A stretch of DNA of 64,000 bases, from positions 26,106 to 90,105 of the forward strand of contig JAMPFE010000002.1 of assembly GCA_023664705.1 (NCBI GenBank), written 5' to 3'. Both the position numbers and the translations under genes were made by a program. Position 1 is the stretch's first letter, and each line of letters starts with the position of its first letter. The stretch is from Lachnospiraceae bacterium (lineage in GTDB: Bacteria; Bacillota; Clostridia; Oscillospirales; Ruminococcaceae). Below the pieces are notes generated by a model. That model made no database searches and was not told the origin of the DNA. It saw only the letters and a program-made list of their open reading frames with translations. Below are positions 1 to 8,689 of this stretch, one piece after another.

Positions 1-55
1 TTGTTTTGCCGCTGCCGTCCAATCCCTCGAACACGATTATTTTTCCTTTTCCCAT
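1..55 (-). CDS. tmk: Thymidylate kinase (dTMP kinase), N-terminal fragment
   Basis: Only the first 18 codons lie in the window; the gene runs off the left edge. The minus-strand reading is MGKGKIIVFEGLDGSGKT, which contains the P-loop with the FEGLDGSGKT spacing typical of bacterial dTMP kinase, the enzyme that phosphorylates dTMP to dTDP for DNA synthesis. The ATG at 55 follows a GGGAG-type ribosome site. Other small P-loop kinases could start similarly, but the FEGxDGxGKT form is characteristic of Tmk. Its direction matches the upstream GNAT/M42 operon, from which it is separated by a terminator. Confidence 0.8.
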   Translation of the reverse strand, partial: MGKGKIIVFEGLDGSGKT

Positions 56-152
56 GATTTTACTTCTCCCGCCTATAATTATACATATATATTGTACCAC
101 AAATTTGTAATTTAGTCAATATTTACGCAAAAATTTCCGCAAAATATCAAAA

Positions 153-185
153 AAAACGCTTATGGGTGCTCTCCCAAAGCGTTTT
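153..185 (-). terminator. Rho-independent terminator after the GNAT gene
   Basis: On the minus strand a stem of AAAACGCTT with AAGCGTTTT is extended by GGG/CCC around the loop and is followed by a run of eight T. It sits just past the stop codon of the acetyltransferase gene and closes the leftward operon before tmk. Confidence 0.85.
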
Positions 186-189
186 CGGA

Positions 190-906
190 CTATTTGCGCC
201 AAAGAGAGCACGCCCCTCCCGTGCGGCGAAACCCGAGCTTACGGTAAAAATCCGACAGCTCGTCGCCGCAGATAACGTATATATCGCTTCCCGAAAGCTC
301 CGCGCAGACCGATAAAATAAGCCGCCTCGCGTTTCCTTGGCGGCGCTTTTCGGGCAAGGTCGCTATCTGCGAGAGCAGAGCCTCGCCGTTTATGTTGTGC
401 TGTATCGCGAGGACAGAGCCGTCCAGCATACGGAATGCGGAGACCCCGTGCCGTATCCTGTGAGACATATCAAGATACCACGGCTCATATTCGATGTCAA
501 AGGCGGTTTTCAGTATCGTGTAAACGTCGTCAAGCGGCGGCGCTTTAACCGTTCCGCAGGGAACGGCAGCGCCTTCAAAGCGCATTACATTCACCTTTTG
601 AACGCGGCAAGGCAACAGCTTTGAAAGCGGCTCACCGACGCTCTCGGTGCAGAAGAGCTCCGAAAAACCCGAAAAAGCCAGAAACTCCGCAAGCTCCTCA
701 TAATCGCACGCTCCGCTTTCGGACAGCACAAAACTGCCGTTCAGCTCGCCGAGAAAAGCGCGTCCCGCACCGAAATCCCCGACAAAAAAGCGGCAAAAAT
801 CGTATTTTAAGCCATAGGAAAGCAGAAGCGCGCGGATCTTTTGCGCTTCGAGCCCGTATTTCGGAAGAGCGTTCAGCTCCTCGGACGACAGTGCGCGCCT
901 TATCAT
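190..906 (-). CDS. GNAT family N-acetyltransferase
   Basis: 238-residue protein starting at the ATG at 906 (MIRRALSSEELN), whose ATGA overlaps the stop of the preceding M42 peptidase gene; a longer upstream reading would overlap that gene too far. The C-terminal half has the GNAT fold signature: an ATLPEKRRQGNARRLI stretch matching the acetyl-CoA binding motif A (usually Q/RxxGxG/A) and a final FYRKLGFRRTG motif B strand. The N-terminal half is poorly conserved, as in many two-lobed GNATs. The substrate is unknown. It is last in an operon with two M42 aminopeptidases, so an amino-acid or peptide-derived amine is a reasonable guess only. Confidence 0.75.
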   Translation of the reverse strand: MIRRALSSEELNALPKYGLEAQKIRALLLSYGLKYDFCRFFVGDFGAGRAFLGELNGSFVLSESGACDYEELAEFLAFSGFSELFCTESVGEPLSKLLPCRVQKVNVMRFEGAAVPCGTVKAPPLDDVYTILKTAFDIEYEPWYLDMSHRIRHGVSAFRMLDGSVLAIQHNINGEALLSQIATLPEKRRQGNARRLILSVCAELSGSDIYVICGDELSDFYRKLGFRRTGGACSLWRK

Positions 907-1916
907 AGCTCCCCGAAAACCGAAAGAAGCTTTTCGGCAAGCGCCTTGACCGCGTAAAAGTCGCTCAGCTTGATAACGCAGGACGGCGAATGCAGATATC
1001 TGCACGGCACGGAGACCGCGCAGGTGCGCACTCCTCCCGCGCTTACGTGGATAGCGCCGCTGTCGTTGCCGCCCGCGACAAGCGTCTTGGTCTGCGCGGG
1101 GATACCGTTTGCCTTGGCGGTCTCAAACGCGAGCGAGTAAAGCTCACGGTCATAAACCGTTCCCCTGTCAATATAGGACACGACAGCGCCCTTGCCAAGC
1201 TCGCAGACGCGCTTTGCGCCCGATGTTCCCGCGATGTCGCAGGCGGTGGTGGTCTCAAGAACGACGGCGATGTCGGGAGCTACCGTGAATGCGGCAGCCT
1301 TAGCGCCGCGCGTTCCGACCTCCTCCTGCACCGTAAACGCGTACCACGCGTCATACTCGGGCTCGCCGTTTATCATATCCATCATAATAAGGCAGCCCGC
1401 GCGGTCGTCGATCGCCTTGCCCTTGACAAAGCCGTCGCCGAACTCGAAGAAATCCGCATCAAAATAGGCGTAGCTGCCGAGCGGAGCAAGCTTTTCGGCT
1501 TCCCCGCGCGAGGACGCGCCTATGTCGATATACAGCTCGCCGAAATCGGGCATTTTCTTGCGTTCATCGGGAGACTGCTGATGAATGGCTTTCGTTCCGA
1601 CAACTCCAAGCGCGCCGCTCTCAAGAACCAAACCTCTGCCGAGCACGGCGGCGGGATTTATTCCGCCCACTTCGCCGAAGCTCAGAAAGCCGTTCTCGCC
1701 GATGTCGGTTATCATAAAGCCGACCTCGTCCATATGCGCGGCGAACATCAGCTTATGCTTAGGCGTTTTTTTGCCCCTTTTGAAAGCGATAAGGTTCCCG
1801 AGATTATCCGTGAAAACCTCGTCCGCGCTGATTTTGGACTTGATATGCTCCCGAACGCGCTCCTCGTCTCCCGAAGCGCCGTTTAGTTGACATATCTCGC
1901 GAAGCCTCTCAACCAT
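903..1916 (-). CDS. M42 family metallopeptidase (glutamyl aminopeptidase/endoglucanase-like)
   Basis: 337-residue cytosolic aminopeptidase of the M42 (tetrahedral TET-type) family. Di-metal ligand motifs are visible in order: AAHMDEVGF, AIDDRAGC, VQEEVGTRGA (catalytic Glu and metal Glu) and a terminal YLHSPS histidine. The start is placed at the ATG at 1916 because a GGAGGTGA ribosome site lies five bases upstream; an in-frame ATG 18 bases earlier lacks this spacing. It overlaps the upstream paralogue by eight bases and the downstream GNAT by four, so the three are translationally coupled. M42 enzymes trim short peptides; some were once mis-annotated as cellulases. Confidence 0.9.
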   Translation of the reverse strand: MVERLREICQLNGASGDEERVREHIKSKISADEVFTDNLGNLIAFKRGKKTPKHKLMFAAHMDEVGFMITDIGENGFLSFGEVGGINPAAVLGRGLVLESGALGVVGTKAIHQQSPDERKKMPDFGELYIDIGASSRGEAEKLAPLGSYAYFDADFFEFGDGFVKGKAIDDRAGCLIMMDMINGEPEYDAWYAFTVQEEVGTRGAKAAAFTVAPDIAVVLETTTACDIAGTSGAKRVCELGKGAVVSYIDRGTVYDRELYSLAFETAKANGIPAQTKTLVAGGNDSGAIHVSAGGVRTCAVSVPCRYLHSPSCVIKLSDFYAVKALAEKLLSVFGEL

Positions 1917-2928
1917 TTGCCTCACCTCCCGCATACGCGGCGATAAGCCTTGCCGCTGCCGAAATATCGTTTAAATTCACGGTTTCGACGGAAGTGTGCA
2001 TATACCGTATCGGAAAGGACAGCGTGCAGCACTTGGAGCCTTTTCCGACAACGCCGACAGCATCCGCGTTGGTTCCCGTCGAGGACGGCATTACCTCGCA
2101 GGTGAACGGGATATTTTCGCGCTTTGCAAGCTCGCGCAGCGCGTTTGACATCCCTTTGTCAAGGCACGCCGAAAATCCTATCATAACGCCGCTTCCGAGC
2201 TCGGCAGTCTCCTTGGGGTCGCTGTCGGGAGTTCTGCCGAAGGACACGTCGACCGCGATAGCTTCATCGGGCTGAATGCGGAAAGCAGCCTGCTTTGCGC
2301 CGCGCTCGCCCGTTTCCTCCTGCGCCGAGAAACAAATTGCCAGATCATATTTCAACGACTTGCCGCTCAGCATATCCAGCGCCTGCAATATAGCGCAGAC
2401 GCCCGCTCTGTCGTCGACGGCGGACGCGGAGACAACGTCGCCGCAAAGCTCTCCGAAACGCGAATTGACAGTAACTCTGTCGCCGAGGGAAATGACCTCC
2501 TCCGCCTGCGTCTTGGTCATTCCGACGTCTATCGAGATGTTGTCGATATCGGGAGCCTTGTTGTCCTTGGAAACATGCGGCGGGAGCGTCGAAACGACCC
2601 CCGAAACGTCCCTTTTGCCGTGAACGGTAACAGACTGCGCGAGATACGTTTTGATATCGGGGGAACCGCACGCGCCTACGCTTAAAAAGCCCTTATCATC
2701 AATGTAGGTCACGATCAAGCCCACCCTGTCGATATGCGCGTCAAGCAGCAGCGTTTTCGCGTTAGGCAAGCCGCTTTTCACATATCCCGTCACATTGCCG
2801 AAATCATCGACGCTCACGTCCCGCGCATAGCGCGACAAAAGCTCCGCCGCCTTTGCGGCAGCTGGAAATTCATCGCCCGAAACGCCCGTTTCGTCCGTCA
2901 ATGTTTTCAAAACCGCCTTAATATCCAA
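1909..2928 (-). CDS. M42 family metallopeptidase, second paralogue
   Basis: 339-residue paralogue of its downstream neighbour. M42 motifs: LLDAHIDRVG (the usual DE is DR here), AVDDRAGVCA, AQEETGERGA with the catalytic Glu pair, and YMHTSVETV at the end. The start is a TTG at 2928 with AGGAAG about nine bases upstream; no ATG fits better. The HID-R replacement affects a residue next to a metal ligand, not the ligand itself, so activity is likely retained. Having two M42 genes in tandem is common in Clostridia; they may form mixed or separate dodecamers with different side-chain preference. Part of the XRE-ImmA-M42-M42-GNAT operon. Confidence 0.88.
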   Translation of the reverse strand: MDIKAVLKTLTDETGVSGDEFPAAAKAAELLSRYARDVSVDDFGNVTGYVKSGLPNAKTLLLDAHIDRVGLIVTYIDDKGFLSVGACGSPDIKTYLAQSVTVHGKRDVSGVVSTLPPHVSKDNKAPDIDNISIDVGMTKTQAEEVISLGDRVTVNSRFGELCGDVVSASAVDDRAGVCAILQALDMLSGKSLKYDLAICFSAQEETGERGAKQAAFRIQPDEAIAVDVSFGRTPDSDPKETAELGSGVMIGFSACLDKGMSNALRELAKRENIPFTCEVMPSSTGTNADAVGVVGKGSKCCTLSFPIRYMHTSVETVNLNDISAAARLIAAYAGGEANG

Positions 2929-2941
2929 ATCCGTTCACTTC

Positions 2942-3436
2942 CTATTTAAGAAAATTGTTTCTGATATCGCCGATATTGAACTTATGCCCTTTATAATTCA
3001 TCGTTTCGAGCTTGTACATAACGACCTCGCGCGGATAGCCCAGATTTGCCGCCAAAGCGTCCATGCTGCTGCAATAATCCAGTTCGTCAAGAACCGTCTC
3101 ATCGGAGATCAACACGCACGCCGCGAACAGGTTAGCCTCGCGCTCGGTCTTATCGCTGCTCAGAAACAGCGTATTCTCGCGGATACCGCCGACCGACAGC
3201 TCTCGGTGCAGCATATCGTGACCCAGCTCGTGAGCGCAGACCACCTCCGCGGTCACCCCGTCAAGCTCGTCGTTTATAACGATGTAGCGGCAGCCGTTCT
3301 CGCATATATAAAACCCTTTCAGTCCGCCGAGAGCTCGCCGCCAGACCCTTGCGCCCGAATTTTCGGCGGTCTCGAAAATGTTCCGACCGCCGAATTCTTC
3401 AAGGACTTCCTCTGCCTTTTCGATAATGTGGCGCAT
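2942..3436 (-). CDS. ImmA/IrrE family metallo-endopeptidase
   Basis: 164-residue Zn protease with the HELGHDML motif (HExxH) near residue 70, as in ImmA of ICEBs1 and IrrE of Deinococcus. Such proteins cut a partner XRE repressor to relieve repression. The ATG at 3436 overlaps the TAA of the upstream XRE gene by one base (TAATG), the usual repressor-protease pair layout. No integrase or conjugation gene is next to it, so this is either a chromosomal stress switch or a remnant of a mobile element's control module. The downstream M42 genes are only 13 bases away and likely co-transcribed. Confidence 0.85.
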   Translation of the reverse strand: MRHIIEKAEEVLEEFGGRNIFETAENSGARVWRRALGGLKGFYICENGCRYIVINDELDGVTAEVVCAHELGHDMLHRELSVGGIRENTLFLSSDKTEREANLFAACVLISDETVLDELDYCSSMDALAANLGYPREVVMYKLETMNYKGHKFNIGDIRNNFLK

Positions 3437-3831
3437 TATTTTTTACCGTTTTTAAGCGAATCCTCGTAAATTTCGGTAAGGCAGCGCATGAGGTAGGACT
3501 TATCCTCCTCGGAAAGGGAGTTGCCCGCGAGAAGCCCGCGAGACTGCGCCAAGAACCTGGTAGCTGCGGTCGGGTCGCCGCCGCGGTCGGTTATTCTTTT
3601 AATGAAGTGTTCTTCAAGAGTAAGCTCCATATCGACGCTGTCGTCGGCAAGGAACTCGGGCGTTACGTCAAGCTCCTTGGCGATCCTCTCCAGCACGTTC
3701 TTTCTCGGCTTGCGGGTATCGCTCATATAGTACGCGAACGCACGGTATGTAATACCGACGCTCTCCGCGAAATCAACTCTTCTGATGCGCTTTCTGTTGA
3801 GCAGGATATCAAGCTTTTCATACATTTTCAT
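3436..3831 (-). CDS. XRE-type helix-turn-helix transcriptional regulator
   Basis: 131-residue regulator. The HTH spans about residues 5-60 (KLDILLNRKRIRRVDFAESV, then GITYRAFAYYM). The start at 3831 (MKMYEKLD) is chosen because AGGAGG lies nine bases upstream; upstream in-frame codons have no ribosome site. The C-terminal half is helical and acidic and may be the cleavage/oligomerisation part recognised by the neighbouring ImmA-like protease. It is transcribed divergently from argG, so it may bind in the 283-base shared promoter region, although nothing shows that it controls arginine genes. Confidence 0.8.
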   Translation of the reverse strand: MKMYEKLDILLNRKRIRRVDFAESVGITYRAFAYYMSDTRKPRKNVLERIAKELDVTPEFLADDSVDMELTLEEHFIKRITDRGGDPTAATRFLAQSRGLLAGNSLSEEDKSYLMRCLTEIYEDSLKNGKK

Positions 3832-3949
3832 AAAATAAAACCTCCTAAAATATGCCCGTTCTTCCAATTTGCGGACATTCATAGTTATATTATAACAGTG
3901 AACACGAATTTTGTCAAGTACTCCTTGAAAAAATATTTTATTCATATTC

Positions 3950-4028
3950 TTGAATAATATCACACATGTTTTAAACAAAAATCAAGGAAATATTTATAAA
4001 AACTTTTATAAATCGGAATATTATTCAA
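3950..4028. promoter_or_regulatory. Inverted TGAATAATAT repeats, candidate ArgR (AhrC) operators
   Basis: TTGAATAATAT at 3950-3960 recurs inverted as ATATTATTCAA at 4018-4028, and a related GCGAATAATA follows at 4033-4042. Each resembles half or most of the ARG box (TGAAT-N4-ATTCA); the copy at 4016-4027 has GAAT and ATTC arms with a 3-base centre. The sites sit just upstream of the argG promoter, and two arms about 68 bases apart would allow looping by an ArgR hexamer. This is an inference from motif resemblance; no argR gene is in the window. Confidence 0.45.
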
Positions 4029-4046
4029 AATTGCGAATAATAAGGC

Positions 4047-4074
4047 TTGACATTTTTTTTAATCGGAGTATAAT
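4047..4074 (+). promoter_or_regulatory. Sigma-A promoter of the arginine operon
   Basis: TTGACA at 4047 and TATAAT at 4069 are perfect consensus hexamers separated by 16 bases. The predicted start leaves a 5' leader of about 35 bases before the argG ATG, with AGGAGA as ribosome site. Candidate ArgR boxes lie immediately upstream and one overlaps the -35 flank. Confidence 0.8.
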
Positions 4075-4114
4075 GACTATTGTAAATATTTTTTCCAAAA
4101 AGGAGACGTTTATT

Positions 4115-5338
4115 ATGGCACAGGAAATCAAAAAGGTTATTTTGGCATATTCGGGCGGACTTGACACGTCAATCATCATTCCGTGGCTGAAAGAGACATA
4201 CGAGGGCTGCGAGGTCATCTGCGTCGCGGGCAACGTGGGTCAGGACGCGGAGCTTGAGGGGCTTGAGGAGAGAGCCAAGAAAACGGGCGCGTCCAAGCTG
4301 TACATCGAGGACATTCAGGACGAGTTTGTAAACGATTTCGTGTTCCCGACGCTGAAAGCGGGAGCAAAGTACGAGGGCTATCTGCTCGGCACGTCCTTCG
4401 CGCGTCCTCCCATCGCGAAGAGACTTGTCGAGATCGCGAAAAAGGAGAACGCGGACGCTATCTGCCACGGCTGCACGGGCAAGGGCAACGATCAGGTGCG
4501 CTTTGAGCTGACGATAAAGGCGCTCGCTCCCGAGCTGAAGATAATCGCGCCGTGGAGAATTTGGGATATCAAGTCGCGCGATCAGGAGATAGACTACGCG
4601 GAGGCGCACAACGTACCTATTAAGATAAACCGCGAGACTAACTATTCCAAGGATATGAACCTGTGGCATCTTTCGCACGAGGGTCTCGACCTTGAGGATC
4701 CCGCTAACGAGCCGCAGTACAACAAGCTGGGCTTCCTTGAGTTGGGCGTGTCTCCCGAGCAGGCTCCCGACAAGCCCACCTACATCACCATTCACTTTGA
4801 AAAGGGCATTCCCACAGCGCTGAACGGCGAGAAAATGGACGGAGTTAAGCTTATCAAGACGCTCAACAAGCTCGGCGGCGAGAACGGCATCGGTTTGTTC
4901 GACGTTGTTGAGAACCGCCTTGTCGGCATGAAATCGCGCGGCGTTTACGAGACCCCCGGCGGAACTATTCTGTATCACGCGCATGAGGTTCTGGAGACTA
5001 TCTGCCTTGACAAGGAAACGCAGCACTACAAGGCGGGTCTGGCGCAGAAGTACGCGGATATCGTGTACAACGGTCAATGGTACACTCCCCTGCGCGAGGC
5101 TATGGACGCTTTCGTTGACAAAACGCAGGAGACCTGCACGGGCGACGTTAAGCTGAAGCTCTACAAGGGCAACATAATCAACGCGGGAGTTACTTCTCCG
5201 TACACGCTGTACAGCGAGGACTTTGCGTCGTTCGGCGAGGACGACGTTTACGACCAGAAGGACAGCGCGGGCTTTATCAACCTGTTCGGGCTGCCTATCA
5301 AGGTCAAGGCTATGCTTGATGCCGAGAGAAACAAGTAA
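4115..5338 (+). CDS. argG: Argininosuccinate synthase
   Basis: 407 residues, normal length for the family. It joins citrulline and aspartate using ATP, the seventh step of arginine synthesis. The N-type ATP pyrophosphatase P-loop AYSGGLDTS begins at residue 10, followed by GCTGKGNDQVRFE and the conserved SPEQAPD/KPTYITIHFEKG region. The start is the ATG at 4115 with AGGAGA eight bases upstream; a longer in-frame extension would run through the promoter. First gene of the arginine operon; a hairpin follows it, so downstream genes may be expressed at a lower level. Confidence 0.97.
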   Translation: MAQEIKKVILAYSGGLDTSIIIPWLKETYEGCEVICVAGNVGQDAELEGLEERAKKTGASKLYIEDIQDEFVNDFVFPTLKAGAKYEGYLLGTSFARPPIAKRLVEIAKKENADAICHGCTGKGNDQVRFELTIKALAPELKIIAPWRIWDIKSRDQEIDYAEAHNVPIKINRETNYSKDMNLWHLSHEGLDLEDPANEPQYNKLGFLELGVSPEQAPDKPTYITIHFEKGIPTALNGEKMDGVKLIKTLNKLGGENGIGLFDVVENRLVGMKSRGVYETPGGTILYHAHEVLETICLDKETQHYKAGLAQKYADIVYNGQWYTPLREAMDAFVDKTQETCTGDVKLKLYKGNIINAGVTSPYTLYSEDFASFGEDDVYDQKDSAGFINLFGLPIKVKAMLDAERNK

Positions 5339-5358
5339 TATTTGATAATATCGTATTT

Positions 5359-5386
5359 CAAAGCGGGAAACGGCTTTCCCGCTTTG
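5359..5386 (+). terminator. Hairpin between argG and downstream genes
   Basis: A perfect 12-base stem (CAAAGCGGGAAA with TTTCCCGCTTTG) around a CGGC loop, 20 bases past the argG stop. No clear T-run follows, so it is more likely a partial terminator or an mRNA-stabilising/processing hairpin that sets argG above the rest of the operon than a full stop. Confidence 0.6.
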
Positions 5387-5413
5387 ATACATTTATGTTT
5401 GAAAGGCGTCGTT

Positions 5414-5893
5414 ATGGAATTTGACGTAACCGTGGCTCTGCTCCTTAGCGCGGCGTTTACATCGGCATACGTTTTTATGCTGCTTAGGAACATTTTTCCT
5501 TTTATAAAGCAGGCTCATCGAATAAGTTTACTTAAAGAGCGTTCCGATATGATAACTGCAAGTGCGGAAATTATCGGCATTGAAGAGCGCAGCATTATCG
5601 GATTGAAAAACGACCGCTGCGTGTTGTATATAATGCGTATCCGTGTCGAAAACGCAGGGTGGTCGGAAAATTCAGCGCTTTTCTTCGTAAAAAAACCAAC
5701 GGAGCGAACAGGGGAAAAAATCACGGTTTTGTACAGCCGCGATGACTCGTCGGAGATAACTACTCCCAACGGGCACGAAACTTCGGGAGCACCGACAATG
5801 TTTGCGAGACTTGCGTTAAGCGTTCTTATCGCGTTCGGGATAATATTCCCCGTGTTTTACTGTTTCTGCAAATTCGGATTGCCGGATGATTAG
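5414..5893 (+). CDS. Small membrane protein, DUF3592-like
   Basis: 159 residues with two predicted membrane segments (about residues 4-26 and 129-150) flanking a soluble beta-rich domain of about 100 residues. This TM-domain-TM layout, with EIIGIEER and IRVENAGW strands, resembles DUF3592-type proteins of unknown role, but I cannot confirm the family. The start ATG at 5414 follows GAAAGG. The next gene has the same architecture, so the two look like diverged duplicates inserted between argG and argH. No link to arginine synthesis is visible. Confidence 0.6.
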   Translation: MEFDVTVALLLSAAFTSAYVFMLLRNIFPFIKQAHRISLLKERSDMITASAEIIGIEERSIIGLKNDRCVLYIMRIRVENAGWSENSALFFVKKPTERTGEKITVLYSRDDSSEITTPNGHETSGAPTMFARLALSVLIAFGIIFPVFYCFCKFGLPDD

Positions 5894-5909
5894 CTGATCG
5901 GAGGTCGTT

Positions 5910-6377
5910 ATGCCGACTATTGTGAGATTTATCCTCATTATGTTGGGTTTAATACTGCTGATAAATCTTTGGAGTGTGCTGCGTAGGCTTATCCCTATCA
6001 TGAAGCGCGACCGCGAGGCTCGGCGCGTCCGTGAAAAGCTCGGCGTGATAAGCGTTGAGGCGGAGGTCGTGATGATAGATTCGGAAAAGCTGAACGACCT
6101 CGATACGCAGTTCAGCGTGCAGCTCCGCTACGAGTTGGACGGTGTAACATATTACAAGGATATAGTGCTGCTCAATCGGCACAGTCTGCGCGTCGGGCAG
6201 AAATTCAATCTGCTGTGCGACGAGGACGACCCCGAAAACGCGACCCTGCAGAACGGCGCGGAAACGGACTCTACGGGCAATCTTATCTTCAATTTCTGGC
6301 TGGACATAGTGTTGCTTATTATCGACGCGGCGTCCAACGTGATCGATGTAATACTGGAAACGCAGTCATTATCCTAA
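5910..6377 (+). CDS. Small membrane protein, DUF3592-like, second copy
   Basis: 155 residues: an N-terminal membrane helix (VRFILIMLGLILLINLW), a soluble region with VQLRYELDGVTYYKDIVLL typical of DUF3592-like sequences, and a hydrophobic C-terminal helix (FWLDIVLLIIDAASNVIDVI). GGAGG precedes the ATG at 5910 by a few bases. Layout and size match the preceding gene; the pair may form a heteromeric membrane protein. Function unknown. Confidence 0.6.
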   Translation: MPTIVRFILIMLGLILLINLWSVLRRLIPIMKRDREARRVREKLGVISVEAEVVMIDSEKLNDLDTQFSVQLRYELDGVTYYKDIVLLNRHSLRVGQKFNLLCDEDDPENATLQNGAETDSTGNLIFNFWLDIVLLIIDAASNVIDVILETQSLS

Positions 6378-6407
6378 TGATTATGATAAAAACGGAGGTT
6401 TTTTGAT

Positions 6408-7787
6408 ATGGCAATGATGTGGGCGGGGAGATTTTCCAAGGAGGTCGACAGCAAGGTAAACGCTTTCAACTCCTCGATAGCGTTCGACGCGAGAATGTAC
6501 AGGCAGGATATAGCGGGCAGCATAGCTCACGCGACCATGCTCGGAGAACGGGGCATAATAAGCATGAGCGACAGTCTGGAGCTTATCGGCGGCTTGAAAG
6601 AAATTCTCGCGGATATCGAGAGCGGCAAGCTGGAATTTGACCCGAATGCCGAGGACATTCATATGTTTATCGAGGCGGAGCTTACCAAGCGGCTCGGCGA
6701 TGTCGGAAAGCGCCTGCATACGTCGCGCTCGCGAAACGATCAGGTCGCGCTTGATATACGGCTGTATCTCCGCGACGAGATCGCCGAGATAAAAAAGCTT
6801 ATCAAGCAGCTTATCGAAACGCTCTGCAAGCTCGCCGCCGAGCACGCCGACACCATTATGCCGGGGTATACTCACCTGCAAAGAGCGCAGCCCATTACGT
6901 TCGGTCATCATCTGATGGCTTACGCGCAAATGCTGCTGCGCGATATCGACAGGCTGAACGATACCGAAAAGCGCATGAACGTCTGCCCTCTCGGGAGCTG
7001 CGCCCTCGCGGGAACGACCTACGATATCGACCGCGAGCGCACCTCTTCCCTGCTCGGGATGAAAAATCCCATGGCGAACTCGCTGGACGGCGTTTCCGAC
7101 CGCGATTTCTGCATAGAGCTTGCGAGCGCGCTGTCAATATGTATGGTTCATCTGTCGCGCTTTTCCGAGGAAATAATTATGTGGTGCTCGTGGGAGTTCA
7201 AGTTCATCGAGCTTGACGACGCGTTCTCCACAGGCTCGTCGATAATGCCGCAGAAGAAAAACCCCGACGTGACCGAGCTTATCCGCGGAAAGACCGCGCG
7301 CGTCATCGGCGACAATATGACGCTGCTCACCATGATGAAGGGCTTGCCGCTCGCGTATAATAAGGATATGCAGGAGGACAAGGAGGCTATTTTCGACGCT
7401 GTTGACAATATCAAGCTCTGCCTTGTGACGTTTATCCCGATGCTTGAAACCATGCGCGTTCTCAAGGACAATATGAGAGCGGCGGCGGCAAAGGGCTTTA
7501 TCAACGCCACGGACTGCGCGGATTACCTCGTCAAGAAAGGTATGCCGTTTCGCACGGCGTATAAGATAACGGGCGGGCTGGTCGCGCTGTGCATTTCCAA
7601 AAACACCACGCTTGAGGAGCTGCCTATCGAGGATTACAAGCAGCAGAGCGAGCTTTTCGACAACGACGTATACGCGGCGATAAGCCTCGATACCTGCGTT
7701 AAGGAGCGCAACTCCTTTGGCGGACCCTCCCCCGAGAGCGTTCTCGGGCAGGTAAAATTTGTCAGAAGCTGTCTTGAGGGGCTGTAA
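6408..7787 (+). CDS. argH: Argininosuccinate lyase
   Basis: 459 residues, full length. It splits argininosuccinate to arginine and fumarate. Fumarase/aspartase superfamily signature GSSIMPQKKNPDV carries the catalytic Ser; also visible are SRSRNDQVA and the GYTHLQRAQPITF block with the general-base His. The ribosome site is GGAGG before the ATG at 6408. It belongs to the arginine operon and is followed after two bases by a PfkB kinase gene. Confidence 0.97.
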   Translation: MAMMWAGRFSKEVDSKVNAFNSSIAFDARMYRQDIAGSIAHATMLGERGIISMSDSLELIGGLKEILADIESGKLEFDPNAEDIHMFIEAELTKRLGDVGKRLHTSRSRNDQVALDIRLYLRDEIAEIKKLIKQLIETLCKLAAEHADTIMPGYTHLQRAQPITFGHHLMAYAQMLLRDIDRLNDTEKRMNVCPLGSCALAGTTYDIDRERTSSLLGMKNPMANSLDGVSDRDFCIELASALSICMVHLSRFSEEIIMWCSWEFKFIELDDAFSTGSSIMPQKKNPDVTELIRGKTARVIGDNMTLLTMMKGLPLAYNKDMQEDKEAIFDAVDNIKLCLVTFIPMLETMRVLKDNMRAAAAKGFINATDCADYLVKKGMPFRTAYKITGGLVALCISKNTTLEELPIEDYKQQSELFDNDVYAAISLDTCVKERNSFGGPSPESVLGQVKFVRSCLEGL

Positions 7788-7789
7788 AT

Positions 7790-8689
7790 ATGGAAAAATA
7801 TATTTATATGTACGGACAGGTAATGTCCACGGAGGCTTTTTTGCTTAAAGGCGAATTTCCCGAAGCTGACGGATATTGTGAAATAAAAGAGAAATATCAT
7901 CACGTCGGCGGCGAAACCGGAACAGCCGCGGCGGTTCTGGCGTCTCTCGGCTGTAATGTAAAGCTCGGCGGCAGCCATATCGGCAACACGAACCGAAATA
8001 TCATACGCGGCTATTTTGCCGATAAGCAAGCCGATCTGTCGGAGCTTGCCGACGAGAATTTCGACGGCATCGTCGACTATGTTCTTATAGACAAGACCAC
8101 GCGGACTTGTTTCGGCGAGTGGGAAAAGCATTTCGGACGGGAAAAGCCGTTCTATGAGCCGCCGTGCGAAGAGTCAATAAAAAACGCGGAATGCTGCGGC
8201 ATAGACCCGTTTTTCCATGCCGAAATATCCGCGGAGCTTTGCCGAAAATACAACAAACCATACGCGACCATCGACTGCGCTTATGACAGCGATATCCACA
8301 AATACTGCGCCGTAAACGCCGTATCGCATCAGCATTTGGAGAGCCGATACCCGGACAAGAGCTTTGACGAGCTTTTCAAGCTCTACACCGACGGCACGGA
8401 CGGGCTCGTGATATTCACAATGGGCGAAAAAGAGCTTATGTACGGACGAAAAGGACAGCTGCCCAAACGCTTTATGCCGTATCCCGTGGACGTTGTTTCA
8501 ACGCTCGGCGCGGGCGACAGCTTTAAAGCGGGCGTTATCTATGCGCTGTTCAACAAAATGAGCGACGACGATACCGTAAAATTCGCGAGCGCGGTCGCGG
8601 GCATCGCCTGCACAAAATTTCCCATTCCGCTGAACCCTCCGACATTATCAGAGGTGAAAGCGCTTACAGAAACGAGGAACGACAAATGA
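7790..8689 (+). CDS. PfkB family carbohydrate/nucleoside kinase
   Basis: 299 residues. The C-terminal PfkB signature STLGAGDSFKAGVIYAL contains the catalytic Asp of the GAGD anion hole; an N-terminal GGETGTAAAVLASLG block matches the substrate lid region. The family phosphorylates sugars, nucleosides or related alcohols; the substrate cannot be named. It lies two bases after argH and overlaps argC by four bases (ATGA), so it is firmly part of the arginine operon, which is unusual for a PfkB kinase. Confidence 0.85.
   Translation: MEKYIYMYGQVMSTEAFLLKGEFPEADGYCEIKEKYHHVGGETGTAAAVLASLGCNVKLGGSHIGNTNRNIIRGYFADKQADLSELADENFDGIVDYVLIDKTTRTCFGEWEKHFGREKPFYEPPCEESIKNAECCGIDPFFHAEISAELCRKYNKPYATIDCAYDSDIHKYCAVNAVSHQHLESRYPDKSFDELFKLYTDGTDGLVIFTMGEKELMYGRKGQLPKRFMPYPVDVVSTLGAGDSFKAGVIYALFNKMSDDDTVKFASAVAGIACTKFPIPLNPPTLSEVKALTETRNDK

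Noticed and set aside
4169..5392. 407-codon minus-strand frame inside argG
   Set aside because: It lies wholly antisense to argG and shows no recognisable domain.
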